64,000 nt of DNA, taken from positions 68,538,416 to 68,602,415 of the forward strand of contig NC_081553.1 of NCBI RefSeq assembly GCF_963082655.1, given 5' to 3'. Shown here one piece after another: positions 34,709 through 45,300 of this stretch. The notes under the pieces were generated by a model. The model was not told where the DNA came from and ran no database searches. It was given only the letters and a program-made list of their open reading frames with translations. Position numbers and translations under genes: made by a program. Positions within the stretch are counted from its first letter, which is position 1, and each line of letters starts with the position of its first letter. The DNA is from Stomoxys calcitrans (taxonomy: Eukaryota > Arthropoda > Insecta > Diptera > Muscidae).

Positions 34709-35432
34709 ATGTCTCATCAGAAGGTTCTCTCATTCGGTTTGTTGATGTTAGCGGCAAGTTGTTTGGCTGCAGCCAACAATGAGGTTGAAGCTGTATTTAA
34801 AGACAATGAAGTTGTACCCGATGTGATTGCTGAAGCACCTCATCAATTTTTAAAGGTAATTAATCAAACAACTCTAAACGCTATTGTGTATCAAGTACAG
34901 ACTGCGCAATAAAATTTAAAATTCAAAATGCCTCATCTCCCCCATTAATTAGATATCATATGAGAATGGCTTAAATGTTGATAAAGGCAATGAGCTAACA
35001 CCCACCCAAGTACAGAAGCAGCCAACCATTGAATGGGAAGCTAGCGATGATGCCTATTATACATTGATAATGACCGATCCTGATGCACCCAGCCGTGTTG
35101 AGCCCAAATTTAGAGAATTTCGTCATTGGTTGGTTGTGAATATACCCGGCAATCATCTTGATCAGGGTGAAGTATTGGCCGCCTATGTGGGTTCGGGACC
35201 TCCCAAGGGCACTGGTTTACATCGCTACGTCTTTCTGTTGTACAAGCAATCCGGAAAACTTGAATTTGATGAAGCCAGAGTTAGCGACAAGTCTAGAAAA
35301 GATCGTCCCAAATTCAAGGCAGCCACATTCGCTGAGAAGTATAAACTAGGTGCACCCATAGCAGGCAACTTCTATCAGGCCCAGTGGGATGATTATGTGC
35401 CCACTCTACATAAGCAGTTATCTGAAGAGTAA
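34709..35432 (+). CDS. Secreted PEBP-family protein, two exons
   Basis: Exon 1 is 34,709-34,855 and exon 2 is 34,953-35,432, across a 97-bp intron (donor GTAATT, acceptor AATTAG, phase 0, the same position as in the paralogue). The product is 208 residues. It begins with a clear signal peptide ([20 protein letters not shown], cleavage likely before NNEVEAV), then the PEBP fold with DPDAP at 91-95, HW at 107-108 and [11 protein letters not shown] at 131-141. In flies, secreted PEBPs occur in antennal and haemolymph settings, so an extracellular ligand-binding role is possible but not shown here. It converges on SmD2, whose stop is 154 bp away. The leaderless paralogue lies 4.1 kb to the left on the other strand. 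Confidence 0.95.
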
Positions 35433-35467
35433 AACATTTTTCTTAAATATAAATTAAATTGGAAAAA

Positions 35468-35473
35468 TTTATT
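35468..35473 (-). terminator. poly(A) signal of SmD2
   Basis: AATAAA on the minus strand, about 114 bp past the SmD2 stop and only 36 bp past the stop of the convergent PEBP gene, so the two transcripts probably overlap at their 3' ends. Confidence 0.6.
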
Positions 35474-35586
35474 ATAAAGTAAATGTTTGCATTATACAAA
35501 AGTAGTTATCCTTGAGTTTCAGTTCTTCTTTACTCAAACCATAAAGTTACAACTTAAAAATAACCTTCCTTCTAGAGCTATCTCTC

Positions 35587-36033
35587 TCACTTTCCACCGG
35601 CCGTTGCCAGGGGGTTTCTCAAAACCAAAATCACTGAATCACCTCGCAAAAACATTTTCGATATAAAACGATCCTTATTTACTGGTTTCACTTTCTTTTT
35701 GCCCTTGCCGGTGCGTGGTATTTCTGTCCACATTTCTTTGACATTTTCCAAAACCATGTTGCAGTGACGATCAAAGGCCTTTACACGTCCCAACAATTTC
35801 TTGTTGTTACGGCAGTTAATGAGCACTTGGGTATTGTTCTTTACGGATTGTGTTAGCACGGACAAGGGGCCAGTGTTGAATTCTTCCTCTTCTTGGCGGG
35901 CCAATTCCTCCGGCGTTAATTCTGACTTTGGTTTTACAAGAGCCCTGTTCGGAGGCAAACAAAAAAAAGTGGGGTTAGTTTCTAACAATATTTGTCTTAC
36001 AAACATAGTCATTTAAACGGGCAATACATACAT
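35587..36033 (-). CDS. SmD2: Small nuclear ribonucleoprotein Sm D2
   Basis: Core spliceosomal Sm protein; with D1, B, D3, E, F and G it forms the heptameric ring on U1, U2, U4 and U5 snRNAs. The start codon is split: its A and T are the last bases of exon 1 (36,033-36,032), an 87-bp intron follows (36,031-35,945; donor GTATGT, acceptor GAACAG), and G at 35,944 opens exon 2. The 119-residue product begins [18 protein letters not shown] and ends [11 protein letters not shown]. The Sm1 region is about residues 38-70 ([20 protein letters not shown] inside) and Sm2 about 97-110 ([12 protein letters not shown]). Without the intron the frame would run upstream through intron sequence, which is why an unspliced reading gives a false longer N-terminus. 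Confidence 0.95.
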
Positions 36034-36330
36034 TGTATAGTAAAGTTAATTGTAATACTTGATTTTTATTCGGTTTCACTAGCAATTTATTAAGAGTTAA
36101 TAGTTATTTTTTTCTAATAATTTATTAATAAACGTTTACAACTGTGTGCTGAGTTTGTTTTTCTTTCCCGACGCTGTTGTATTCGTTGATTTGCCGCAAT
36201 GACATTTGTTTGAGGTTGCCAGACCTTTATTATTCACAACCGGTTCGGTGAGAGTAATTAATGGTGGGTTCACACCGGATTGACGCTAAGGGCTACCCAC
36301 ACAGCAATTATTTTATATTCAATTTTGTGT
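36034..36330. other. SmD2 upstream region
   Basis: Presumed promoter and 5' UTR of SmD2. No second gene is seen. Confidence 0.4.
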
Positions 36331-36700
36331 ATTGGCAGTTCGTTTTTTACAGTTATAAACACTTGTTTTTGGCTTTTCGCGATATTTTTCGTCGATTATT
36401 TTTTTTTTAGATAATAGATTTTAAAGCGAAACAACTTGCTGATTTCATTCCCCATTACTTCTGGTGAAAATTTAATAAAATTGTTATTTTATCATTGTTA
36501 TGTGCGTAGTGTTTCAAAAAAAGTATTCGCGAAAAAATGGGGTTTCTACGGTGAAAAACGAACATAGTAGCAGCCATTATGGGGAAAATGTTTTCTGAAT
36601 GAAATAAGCTTCAAAATCTTTCATAAAAAAAGTAAATACGAAAACATTTCACCAAAAGCGAACCAGCCTTAAATGTGAGCATAAAGTTCAGATTTCTGAG
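36331..36700. mobile_element. Solo palindromic foldback module
   Basis: Inverted repeat of gcttttcgcgatatttttcg...ttagataatagattttaaagc against gcttcaaaatctttcataaa...aacatttcaccaaaagcg. The same module, with gaatgaaat motifs in the centre, occurs within the arm units near 950-1,090, 5,030-5,420, 7,670-7,760 and 25,690-25,850. This isolated copy next to SmD2 suggests the module moves on its own. Confidence 0.5.
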
Positions 36701-36904
36701 TGAAAGTCGATATAAAAACAATAGTGAAAACATCGGTGACATTTTCATTTGTGCTACTAAGTTCTTCACTTTCGTGGAAATTCGGCAGTCACTGAAAGTG
36801 TGCGCGGAACGATTTCCAACATAAACATATGATTTTTATTCGCGTTTTCGTTGATTGATTTTCCAATAAATAACAAATGTTAGCACATGTAGCTCTTGCA
36901 AATA

Positions 36905-37735
36905 TATTTATACCCCCATCATAGGAGGGTATACTCATAGGCGGTATACTAATTTCGTCATTCCGTTTGCAACACATCGAAATATCGATAGAAGACCCAA
37001 AAAAGATTATATATTCTTGATCATCTTGACTTTCCCAGTCGATTTAGCCGTGCACGCCCGTCTGCCAAAATCACGCTAATATTCGAAGTAAGAAAGCTGG
37101 GCCCTTGAAATTTTTGAGAAATGTATGGGCCATATCGGTCCATGTTTTAATATAGCTGCCATATAAACCGATCTTGGGTCTTGATTTCTTGAGCCTCTAG
37201 AGGAAGCAATTCTCATCCGATTAGACTGAAATTTTGCACATAGTGTTTTAGTATCACTTCTAACAACTGTACTAAGTATGATTCAAATCAGTTCATAACC
37301 TGATATAGCTGCCATATAAACCGATCTGGGATCTTGCCTTCTTGAGCCTCTAGAGGTCGCAATTATTATCCGATTTGATGAAATTTTTTACAACGGATCC
37401 TCTCATGACCATCAACATACGTGTTTATTATGGTCTGAATCGGTCTATAGCCCGATACAGCTCCCATATAAATCGATCTCTCTATTTTACTTCTTGAGCC
37501 CCCAAAGGGCGCAATTCTTTTTCGAATTGGCTGACATTTTACACAGGTCTCCAACATATAATTGAATTGTGGTCTAAACCGGATCATATCTTGATATCGC
37601 TCTAATAGCAGAGCAAATCTTTTCTTATATCATTTTTTGCCTAAGAAGAGATGTCGGGAAAAGAACTCGACAAATGCGCTCCATGGTGGAGGGTATATAA
37701 GATTCGGCCGGGCGACCTTAGCACGCTTTTAATTG
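36905..37735 (+). mobile_element. mini-me/DINE-1-like repeat
   Basis: Head tttatacccccatcatagga, tatattcttgatc, internal units on gatatagctgccatataaac, and a tail ggtggagggtatataagatt then cggccgggcgacctta and cacgctttt. The tail of this family always pairs ccatggtgg with the cc(a/g)cc of the head. Confidence 0.85.
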
Positions 37736-37759
37736 TTTAAATATCCATTATTTCCTTTT

Positions 37760-38075
37760 CCGTGAAGGAAATCCCTCCAGGGCAAGTTGGAGGAGTACGC
37801 GATGGTAACCTTCCCGGATATTGAGGGAGCAATTTACAACGTAGAGATAGGGTCGATCGTCACTACTTTGAACTGCTGGGTGTTCCACTGAGCTTCTTTG
37901 CTACGTGGCAGGATTATCAACGCGGATTTCGGAGATAGCGTGGTCAGAAAGCAGGTGATAAGATGAGCGCCTCAGGGAGGGGTTTTGTCATTCTCTCGCC
38001 ATCTCTCTTGAGTCGCATCGGGGGACTAAGTTGTACTACTGCATATGCGGCCAGAATGGCCTCCGAGTGTAAATG
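37760..38075 (+). pseudogene. LINE reverse-transcriptase fragment
   Basis: Plus-strand translation gives LEEYAMVTFPDIEGA followed by pieces up to a decayed B-motif region: the A-motif part of an I/LOA-type reverse transcriptase, similar in kind to IDIEGAFNNV at 49,940. Frameshifts are present. Confidence 0.55.
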
Positions 38076-38084
38076 CAAATTGCA

Positions 38085-38400
38085 AATTTTCCCATGAACA
38101 GTCCACTAAGGAACAGGGGCGAACTTCTCACATATCAATGAGTGCAGTCCGATTCAATTTTGAGCTCAATGATTAGGGGCCTCCTTTTTATAGCCGAGTC
38201 CGAACGGCGTGCCGCAGTGCGACACCTCTTTTGGAGAAAAGCTTTACATAGCATAGTACCTCACAAATGTTGCCAGCATTAGAAGGGGAAAACCACAGCT
38301 GAACATTTTTTCTGATGGTCTCGCCACGATTCGAACCCAGGCGTTCAGCGTCACAGGCGGACATGCCAACCTCTGCGCTACGGTGGCCTCCGAGTATATT
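38085..38400 (-). mobile_element. tRNA-derived SINE (family 2), near full length
   Basis: On the minus strand it starts with ggaggccaccgtagcgcaga (A box), then ggttggcatgtccgcctgtg, the B box (gggttcgaatcgtgg), then the family body. It ends with the tail segment near 38,090. The short frame within it is a by-product of the SINE and recurs in other copies. Confidence 0.85.
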
Positions 38401-39050
38401 CACGCTTTTATGATGGGCAACACATTCAACCTATTCCATTAACAATCAATAGAACTAGCTGCTTCAATAATAATCATTTTTGGTTTGGAAATTTTTCAAA
38501 CTTAAATTTTTGACAGATACCACGAAAACGGAACGTAAAATTTTGATTTTACTGAATTCTACTTTCCGGTTACGGTCGACAGACGTTCGGTAATCGTTTG
38601 CATGTATATTCATGCGGAAAACAAAACAGCTGACACGTTTTTCTACATTTACGGTATTTTTACGAGAGCATAATCAGGCCTTTAGTTTCATATTGTGTAT
38701 CTTTCTTTCTTTTATTTCTTTTTGAGGTAAATTTGATTTTTTTTCATTTTTTTGCCAGAGTTGCTTGCTTTGAAGAAAAAATTTCTGTGTATTTCAATCC
38801 TCTTTGTACATATCCGGATACCACCATTTATATGCTTATCTGAAGTGGCAACGCCATACTGCCATAGTTGATCAAAAAGTGGCAGCTACAGTTAATTTGA
38901 ACAGCTGTTGAGCTTTTAACACCTCTGTTCTTTTTACACGTTTGTTTTTCGTTTGGTTTGTTGAATATCTGTAGGTTCAAAATCTTTAGGAGTGTTTGAA
39001 AAGAATTGTAACGTTCGTGCAACATACACTACTTAAGAACAGCTCAACTC
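38401..39050. other. Upstream region of TRMT13
   Basis: No gene found. The region just upstream of the start is moderately AT-rich; no clear TATA box. Confidence 0.4.
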
Positions 39051-40409
39051 ATGTCCGAAATCGAGCAAGTAGCGAAAAAACTAAAAATGACCGCAGATGC
39101 TGACAATGCTGCGGAGGAGCAACAACAAACACCTGTGGCAGAGGAGCCGGCCAGGGAGAAAACTTGTCAGCATTGGGTTAAAAGAAAGAAGAGATTTTGT
39201 AAAATGACTGTGGCTAAGGGCAAAGACTATTGTGGAGAACATGCACCTGCTGTCAATGTGGGTGAAGGCCAATCACCAGAGGATCAGGATAGAATACCAT
39301 GCCCCTTGGATGGAAAACATACGGTGTATAAGAAGAATTTACAAAAACATTTAAAAATATGTAATGCCAAACCCAAAGAGGACCTACCTGACTATATAAA
39401 AAAGAATATCAATGCTGGACATGCGGAAGACTATGACGGGAACACTAACGAAGAACTAAAAGCAATAAAATTAGTTGACCTAGAAGATGCTGAATTCTAT
39501 CAGGTCATCGATAAAGTTAAGGAACTGTATGGAAAATATGTAGAAGGTAATATACAAACATTGAATTGCAATCACAAATGTATGGATGAAGAATTGGCCA
39601 ATGAGGAGTATGGCAAAGAGTCCCGTAAACACCTGGTACAAGCATCAGCATTGTTGGGTATTTTAGAGAATGAGCGGACCATACAAAATTTCACTAGTTT
39701 TGTCGAATTTGGCGCTGGCAAGGGACAATTGGCGTTTTACCTCTCAAAACTATTGGAAAATATGAAAAGCTCTCAAGTAGTTTTGGTCGACCGCATGTCT
39801 TTGCGCCACAAGAAAGACAACAAAATTGAAGATCGTTCCCTGGTACAAAGAATACGAGCTGATATTGTAGACTTATGCCTGGACAAATTGCCTGCGCTAA
39901 ATACATCACAACATTGTGTGGCCGTTTCTAAGCATTTATGTGGCGGTGCCACCGATCTGACTTTAAGATGTATAACCCAAGCTTCAGAACGCCTAACGGA
40001 TGTCATTATGATTGCAGTGTGTTGCCATCATCGTTGTGACTGGCCTACCTATGTGGGGAAAGAATTTTTCAAGCGACATGGTGTTACTCCCCGCCAATTT
40101 CTTATTATCACAAAAATGGTCAGTTGGGCTATTTGTGGTACTGGTATGAGCAGAGAAAGGCGCAAGGCATTGGAAGAACAAAAAAGCTCGGAACCCGATG
40201 ATAGCAAGGATCTGCAACAAAATCAACGTCTTACTTTGGCCGAGCGTGAAACGATAGGGTTCATGTGTAAACGTATTCTGGATCATGGTCGTTTGGAGTA
40301 TTTAAGGGAGCATTCTTACGAAGCAAATTTGTATTATTATGTGCCAAAAGATGTAACATTGGAAAATGTTGTGCTGCTAGCGAGGAAAAATAAAAGTTCT
40401 AGTGACTAA
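39051..40409 (+). CDS. TRMT13: tRNA:m4X (2'-O) methyltransferase TRM13 homologue
   Basis: Uninterrupted 452-codon frame. TRM13 enzymes use S-adenosylmethionine to methylate the 2'-O of the nucleotide at position 4 in the acceptor stem of certain tRNAs. Domains in order: a TRM13-type zinc finger (C39, C50, C61, H64), a CHHC finger of the U11-48K type (C84, H90, H100, C104), and the methyltransferase domain from about residue 170. The last includes the SAM-site motif FVEFGAGKGQ at 217-226, AVSKHLCGGATD at 291-302 and AVCCHHRCDW at 322-331, all features of this family. A charged linker (371-396) follows. Length is normal. The first ATG is used; another in-frame Met is residue 13. No intron is needed. 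Neighbours are transposon remnants on both sides, and SmD2 3 kb upstream is on the other strand. Confidence 0.95.
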   Translation: MSEIEQVAKKLKMTADADNAAEEQQQTPVAEEPAREKTCQHWVKRKKRFCKMTVAKGKDYCGEHAPAVNVGEGQSPEDQDRIPCPLDGKHTVYKKNLQKHLKICNAKPKEDLPDYIKKNINAGHAEDYDGNTNEELKAIKLVDLEDAEFYQVIDKVKELYGKYVEGNIQTLNCNHKCMDEELANEEYGKESRKHLVQASALLGILENERTIQNFTSFVEFGAGKGQLAFYLSKLLENMKSSQVVLVDRMSLRHKKDNKIEDRSLVQRIRADIVDLCLDKLPALNTSQHCVAVSKHLCGGATDLTLRCITQASERLTDVIMIAVCCHHRCDWPTYVGKEFFKRHGVTPRQFLIITKMVSWAICGTGMSRERRKALEEQKSSEPDDSKDLQQNQRLTLAERETIGFMCKRILDHGRLEYLREHSYEANLYYYVPKDVTLENVVLLARKNKSSSD

Positions 40410-40420
40410 ATAGTTAAGGA

Positions 40421-40426
40421 AATAAA
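40421..40426 (+). terminator. poly(A) signal of TRMT13
   Basis: AATAAA 12 bp after the stop codon, followed by a second weaker candidate (aaataag). The 3' UTR would be very short. Confidence 0.6.
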
Positions 40427-40439
40427 AATAAGACCACAA

Positions 40440-41103
40440 AACAAACTCAAGGTGAATACTTTTGCAATTTTAATAATACCGGAGTCTGAATGTACAACAA
40501 TCAAGTCAAAGTCAAATCCATAGTGCAGTGGAAAACTTGTTACGAATATCAAGACGGAACAATTTTCAGTTTTCTAAATGCATGTAAGTTCAATTTGTAT
40601 GTAGTGAGGAAATTTTTTATATTTTATCTACATATATAGAAGACAAAGCAAATGTACGTCTTAGAAGAAACTTTTTAATAAGCCATGGTTCAAAACTGTT
40701 AGAAATTTCCATTAGTTAAAGTACTTTCATATACAAAAACAGTCATAAATTTTTTAAAATTATTTTTGAAATCGTGGGAGTCTTGTTGGACTTTGAGGAG
40801 GACTTCTTATTGTTAGATTTTTCTCTTAACAAGCTCTTATTATTAGATCTGGTGTAGTATGAGTGTTCTAACCATCTCTATTGGCTTTGACCTCGAAATT
40901 GTCTGGATGAGCCTGCAAGCAGCCACCAGCAGCCACCAGCCATCAGCCACTTAATGATTTTTACCATTTTTCGTGGTAAATATTGTGAATAGTTCTTATA
41001 ATGATATTACCAAAAATCATAACATACTTTTAGGCGAGCTCATAAACAATGATGATGCCAACATTGCGTTTATTAACCTAAAAATCATTGCTTTCGAATA
41101 AAA
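40440..41103. other. Intergenic DNA after TRMT13
   Basis: No gene; a short cagccaccag-type repeat sits at 40,917-40,950. Confidence 0.5.
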
Positions 41104-41250
41104 ATGCAAATTTTCAAACGAATCTCATATGCTGTTGTTCTAGCACTGTGTTGTTCAGTCATTCAAATCCTGAATTATGCTTCCGCCATCTGTCCAGCTT
41201 TACACCGCATCCAGAGTGCTATGGTTAGGAAGTTGAGTACAACTGGCTAG
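41104..41250 (+). CDS. Possible small secreted peptide or first exon
   Basis: 48 codons starting ATG CAA ATT TTC. The N-terminus (MQIFKRISYAVVLALCCSVI) is a plausible signal peptide: a positive start, a hydrophobic core and an Ala-Ser-Ala site at residues 26-28. The remaining ~20 residues (ICPALHRIQSAMVRKLSTTG) match no family I know. A weak GTGAGA donor lies across the stop, so it could be a first exon, but no second exon is evident before the LINE debris from about 41,270. It sits downstream of TRMT13 in otherwise gene-free DNA. Confidence 0.3.
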   Translation: MQIFKRISYAVVLALCCSVIQILNYASAICPALHRIQSAMVRKLSTTG

Positions 41251-41259
41251 TGAGATAAA

Positions 41260-42990
41260 TTGGCGACGGCCGGCACGGGATAACTATGAGCACTTCATAG
41301 GCTGAAATTTAGAGCTCCTATCTATGTGGTGTTTATCGTTATCACAAGAAGTTTAGCCTGGTGTGCGTCCACAAAAAGCGGCTCTTGCTTAAATACGGGA
41401 CATACATCCAGCACATTACTATCTATTCCACATCAAAATCAATTGTGGCGGCTGTATCTGCCAAATATTAGTTGAGCCAATTCTTTTCTGGTTTGTCGTA
41501 AGAGGTTGAACTCATCAGAGCCTATGAATGGTGGATGTCCTACAAGAATGACACTAATTTGATTGTAGATGCCACAGAGTGTTGTCGTTCATTTGCTAGC
41601 GGGCTTCTATTAAATATCTAGAACTCTTTAAATTGGGTTGAGTAGGTTAATAGGGCGGATAGGATTGGCTTAACGACGACCTTCAATAATGAAATTTATC
41701 CTAGCTGTTTGCCTCTTTTGCTTCTGACTTAAGGCGGCTGCACCTGCCGGAAATCCCTGTTTCACTCTACGGTGCTTCGACTTCTTATCTCCAAATTGCA
41801 GAAATGGCTGGCGATCACACAGATAATTCGCGACCCATCGTTTCAGGTCTGGGTGGAGGGACGTGTTGGCGACGTCCTCAAATAGTTTGGTGTGGCTGAC
41901 GAGGACCGTTCTATCACATGGCCTGGGCTGCTTGAAGCCACGGCAAATGTGTGTTGTGATGGCATGTAAAACATTTGTTGTTGTTGTAACCACATTTTCA
42001 TGAGGAGGTGGCGATCCTCGTCAAGCTCCTGTAGGTGAACAAGCTCGTTCCGGTCCAAAGGACCGATCGCCGCGGGAACAAGGTGGCCATTGGTTATTTA
42101 AAGCCGCCAATAACTCGCCTTGAACTCTAACTGAGACTCTGCGCTCGATACCACTGATTGTGCGCGACTGCGGTTACAGCTACTACGGATGGAGCATTCC
42201 ACTATCTGCAACCTGTGGACGCGCCCGGTAGCTCGCAGCTAAGCTATCTCGTGACAGCAATGAACACCACACAGGTCGGATCTCAATATTCCAGATTGTT
42301 TGGTGCTTACAGCTACACCGTGCCGGGATGCAAAACAGTTGTTGTTCATTGCAGTCTTCGAAATCCGCGCTGATGCTCGGCGAATGAAAATCCTCAAACG
42401 ATTCTCGGGAGGCGTAGTGCCTCAAGCGTCTTGGCTACTGGTGAGAGAAGGGAGATCGGTCTATACGACTTCCCCAATCTCAGGTCTTTTCCTGGCCTCA
42501 ATAGCGGGATCACTCCGTCCATCTTCCGGACATCGGGGACTATAAGAGAGTTCATAGACAGGCTGAGGATAGTTGTAAGGTACTCCACTCCAGGTGATAC
42601 AGATTCTTCATCAGTGTAGAGATTCCGCAGGGGCCTAGGGCATTGGATGATTTGGCGCCACGGATAACATTCGTAATTTCGCCCACAGTAAATTGTGATG
42701 GCTGTCCATCGGCTCGGTGACCGCGGATACGACGAATGGCTCTCCTCCTAGCCCTGTCACTCTTGGGTACAATAAATTAACGGCTGAACAACTTTGCACA
42801 TCTCTTCAGATCAGCCACAGTTACGTCGCCAAAAGTGACTGAGTTCTTGTCATCTCGTCTATAGGGGTTCGAGAGTGATTTAACAGTAGACCACATATTG
42901 CCTAAATCGGTGCCTTAGTTAAATTGCTCCAAGTGTTCCAGCCACAAATTCCGCTTATGTTCATTGACTACCTTGTCTATTTCCAAAAAA
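41260..42990 (-). pseudogene. Jockey-type LINE fragments, rearranged
   Basis: Two minus-strand coding parts. 41,690-41,990 reads part of reverse transcriptase (SLHPDLKRWVANYLCDRQPF, then SKHRRVKQGFPAG, motif B). 42,980-42,400 reads the earlier segment (ending with GKSYRPISLLSPVAKTLEAL and preceded by an RGAKSSNALGP-like motif), the same part as at 16.0-16.4 kb. Between and beside them is non-coding LINE-associated sequence (41,270-41,380; 42,190-42,300). Multiple frameshifts and stops. Confidence 0.7.
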
Positions 42991-42994
42991 ATTT

Positions 42995-43150
42995 TAGGTG
43001 TGTTTTTCCCCTCCTAATGCTGGCAACATTTGTGAGGTACTATGCCATGTAAAACTTCTCTTAAAAGAGGTGTCGCACTGCGGCACGCCGTTCGGACTCG
43101 CCTATAAAAAGAAGGCCCCTTATCATTGAGCTTAAACTTGAATCATGGAA
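42995..43150 (+). mobile_element. SINE family 2 fragment
   Basis: Middle and 3' part of the SINE: tttttcccctcctaatgctg through cttatcattgagcttaaact. The tRNA head is missing. Confidence 0.75.
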
Positions 43151-43189
43151 ATGTCCGGAGTTTACTCCTATTCCTCAATGGACGACACC

Positions 43190-43320
43190 AATCACGACTC
43201 ATGAGAAAACCGCGACTCACGAGACACTCACGAGACATTCCCAACTCACGAGGCACTCTCGGCTCACGAGACACTCAAGACTCACGAGACGCTCACGACT
43301 CACAAAGCACTCACGGTCCA
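43190..43320. repeat. 18-bp minisatellite
   Basis: About six imperfect copies of ctcacgagacactcacga. It produces an apparent RDxxDS repeat in one reading frame that I do not take as protein. Confidence 0.75.
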
Positions 43321-43324
43321 ATGA

Positions 43325-43672
43325 TACCACCAGCCCATAAACCTCACCAAACTATAACCTTTTCTGGATTGGTAGCTCATTGGTAGCTCTTGCAACGCTT
43401 CCGGCTGATCTTCACTCAAAAATCGATAATTCTGCTTATTAACGTACCCATTGAGCCAAAAATGAGCTTCGCCGCTGAACTAAATTTTAGCGCTATGACG
43501 TTTCTTAACAGAGCACACATTTCGATAATAAAATTCAATAATTTGTAAGCGTTGTTCGTTTGTAAGACGCTTCGTATTTTAAGATGTTTGACAGTGAAAC
43601 AAAACACGAAACGTGCTTGAGCTGTTTAAACCAATACTGCCAAAAAGATAATAGCTATAAAATCACCCTTTA
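43325..43672 (-). mobile_element. Mariner-family deletion derivative
   Basis: On the minus strand, from aaagggtgattttatagcta at 43,672 it contains the transposase start (KTNKRLQIIEFYYR-like), jumps to the first catalytic region (AHFWLNGYVNKQN-like) and stops near 43,325. The closest relative in the window is the degenerate copy at 3,475-4,300, which shares the terminal tagctattatctttttggca block. Confidence 0.7.
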
Positions 43673-43940
43673 TTTATATTCTGGATCCTTTCGTCATTAT
43701 GAGTGGATCTAGCCATGTCCGTCCGTCTGTCGAAATCATGATAGCGGTCGAACGCGTAAAACTAGACGCTTGAAATTTTGCACAGATACTTCTTATTGAC
43801 GTGACGGGATTGCAAATATGTCATATCGCTTCAGATTTAAATATAGCCCCCAAATAAACCGATCCTTCGATTTGTCTTCTTTAGCCCCTAGAAGCCGAAA
43901 TTTTCAATTGATTTGGTTGAAAATTGATCCAAAAACCTAG
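43673..43940 (+). mobile_element. mini-me-like repeat head
   Basis: Contains tctagccatgtccgtccgtc, the following cttgaaattttgcacag and an internal unit start. The tail is missing. Confidence 0.6.
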
Positions 43941-43949
43941 GTTAGGTTA

Positions 43950-45300
43950 TATTTAAGTGGCAATCTGACTCAGATCAGACTCACTTAAACCTTTTCGTCC
44001 ATTGTGATACCACAGGAACGGAAGAAGGAAGATGCCTTCTAGTTCCTACAGTTGAAGCATCCATATTGCTTTAAAAGTCCAATAACTTGCGAATGTTCAC
44101 ATTCGCTAAATCAGAAAGGTTCTCAAAGAAATAATAACCTAAAGTAGAACTCCTACTGACTGCTAGTGTTGGACACACACACATACAGAGGGTGTTCTAT
44201 GGTCTCTTCTTCTTCGATGTCCTCACAGCTTCTGCAAAAATCGTTGCTGGCAACCTTCAGTCTGTCAGCATGTTTTCCGATTAAACAGTGACCAGTCATG
44301 ACGGACACAATGACTGAGACATCTGTTCTAGCCAATGACAGCAAAGCAGTAGATCCCTTCAAGTCTAGATTAGGGCACATAGTTTTGAAATGCTCACAGC
44401 CCCCTCTTTGTGATCATCTATCATTCGTTGTCCTTCGGGCCTGGTCCTGAAAACTTAGCTCACATGTTGCTAGAGCCATACCCACAGATTCCAGTATCCC
44501 GGGAGTGTATAGGGTAGTTCCTAGTCTCGCAAGCTCGTCCGCTTTCCAATTCCTTTGGATATCTCTGTGGCCCGGCAACCAGAACAGGTGTATTTTGTAC
44601 TATTCAGCCATCTCGTTGAAAGATCTGCGACAGTCGAAGGCAGTTTTTTTGTTCAGAAGTACGTTCTCCAGGAATTTAATGGCTGCCTGGCTGCCTGAAA
44701 AGATATTTAAGTAAGGTGTAATCAACACTGATATTGTATCAAGGATAACACAGTGTCCGTAGCCGCCACATGACCAATAAGAAAGCTACCTTAACCCCAC
44801 GGTAGTGGTCGCCGCAATTTGAGTAGCCACAATGTCCGGAGGCATAAGATATAACATTAAATTCAGTGCATCAGATGGTGTCGTTCTCAGTGCGGCTGTG
44901 ATGCACAAACAAGCCAAACTTTGGATCCAGTTAGGTATTGAGCAGTAGGTGGACTTTTGAAGCGCCGTCCACCAGGCCACAACACCATATAGCATTATAG
45001 GTCTGACAACTGCAGTATATTCCCAATGCATGACACGTGGTTTTAATCCCCAACTTTTGCCAATGGCTCTCTTGCAGGTGTATAGGGCAAGAGTGGCCTT
45101 TCTTGCCCTTTCAGTTTCCTGTCCAGCAAAACACCCAGGTATTTTGCGCTTTCTCGTTGAGAGATCTGCGACAGTCGAGGGCGGTTTTTGTGTTCAGAAA
45201 AACGTTCTCCAGGGATTTAATGGTTGCCTGGCGGTCTGAGAAGATATTTATGCCAATAGTCGTAAGGACATTATATCTTAGCCATTCCACCACTTACTTA
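43950..45300 (-). pseudogene. I/LOA-type LINE 3' part, rearranged
   Basis: Minus-strand pieces: the RNase H second half with IFSDxQAxIKSLENVFLN (45,230-45,130), reverse-transcriptase thumb YTAVVRPIMLYGVVAWWTAL (45,020-44,960), a second RNase H second half (44,700-44,500), and the C-terminal Cys-rich end SVMTGHCLIGKHADRL plus CRSCEDIEEEETIEH (44,300-44,170). RNase H half appears twice because a second truncated copy lies upstream. A related fragment is at 33.6-34.4 kb. Confidence 0.7.

Noticed and set aside
38188..38403. 71-codon ORF recurring in several places
   Set aside because: It is the antisense reading of SINE family 2 and appears in part wherever that SINE occurs.
39694..40286. Antisense ORFs within TRMT13
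   Set aside because: Shadows of a strongly conserved coding frame on the plus strand.
43126..43386. 86-codon ORF with RD/DS repeats (RS-domain-like)
   Set aside because: Produced by an 18-bp minisatellite; the start lies in a SINE fragment.
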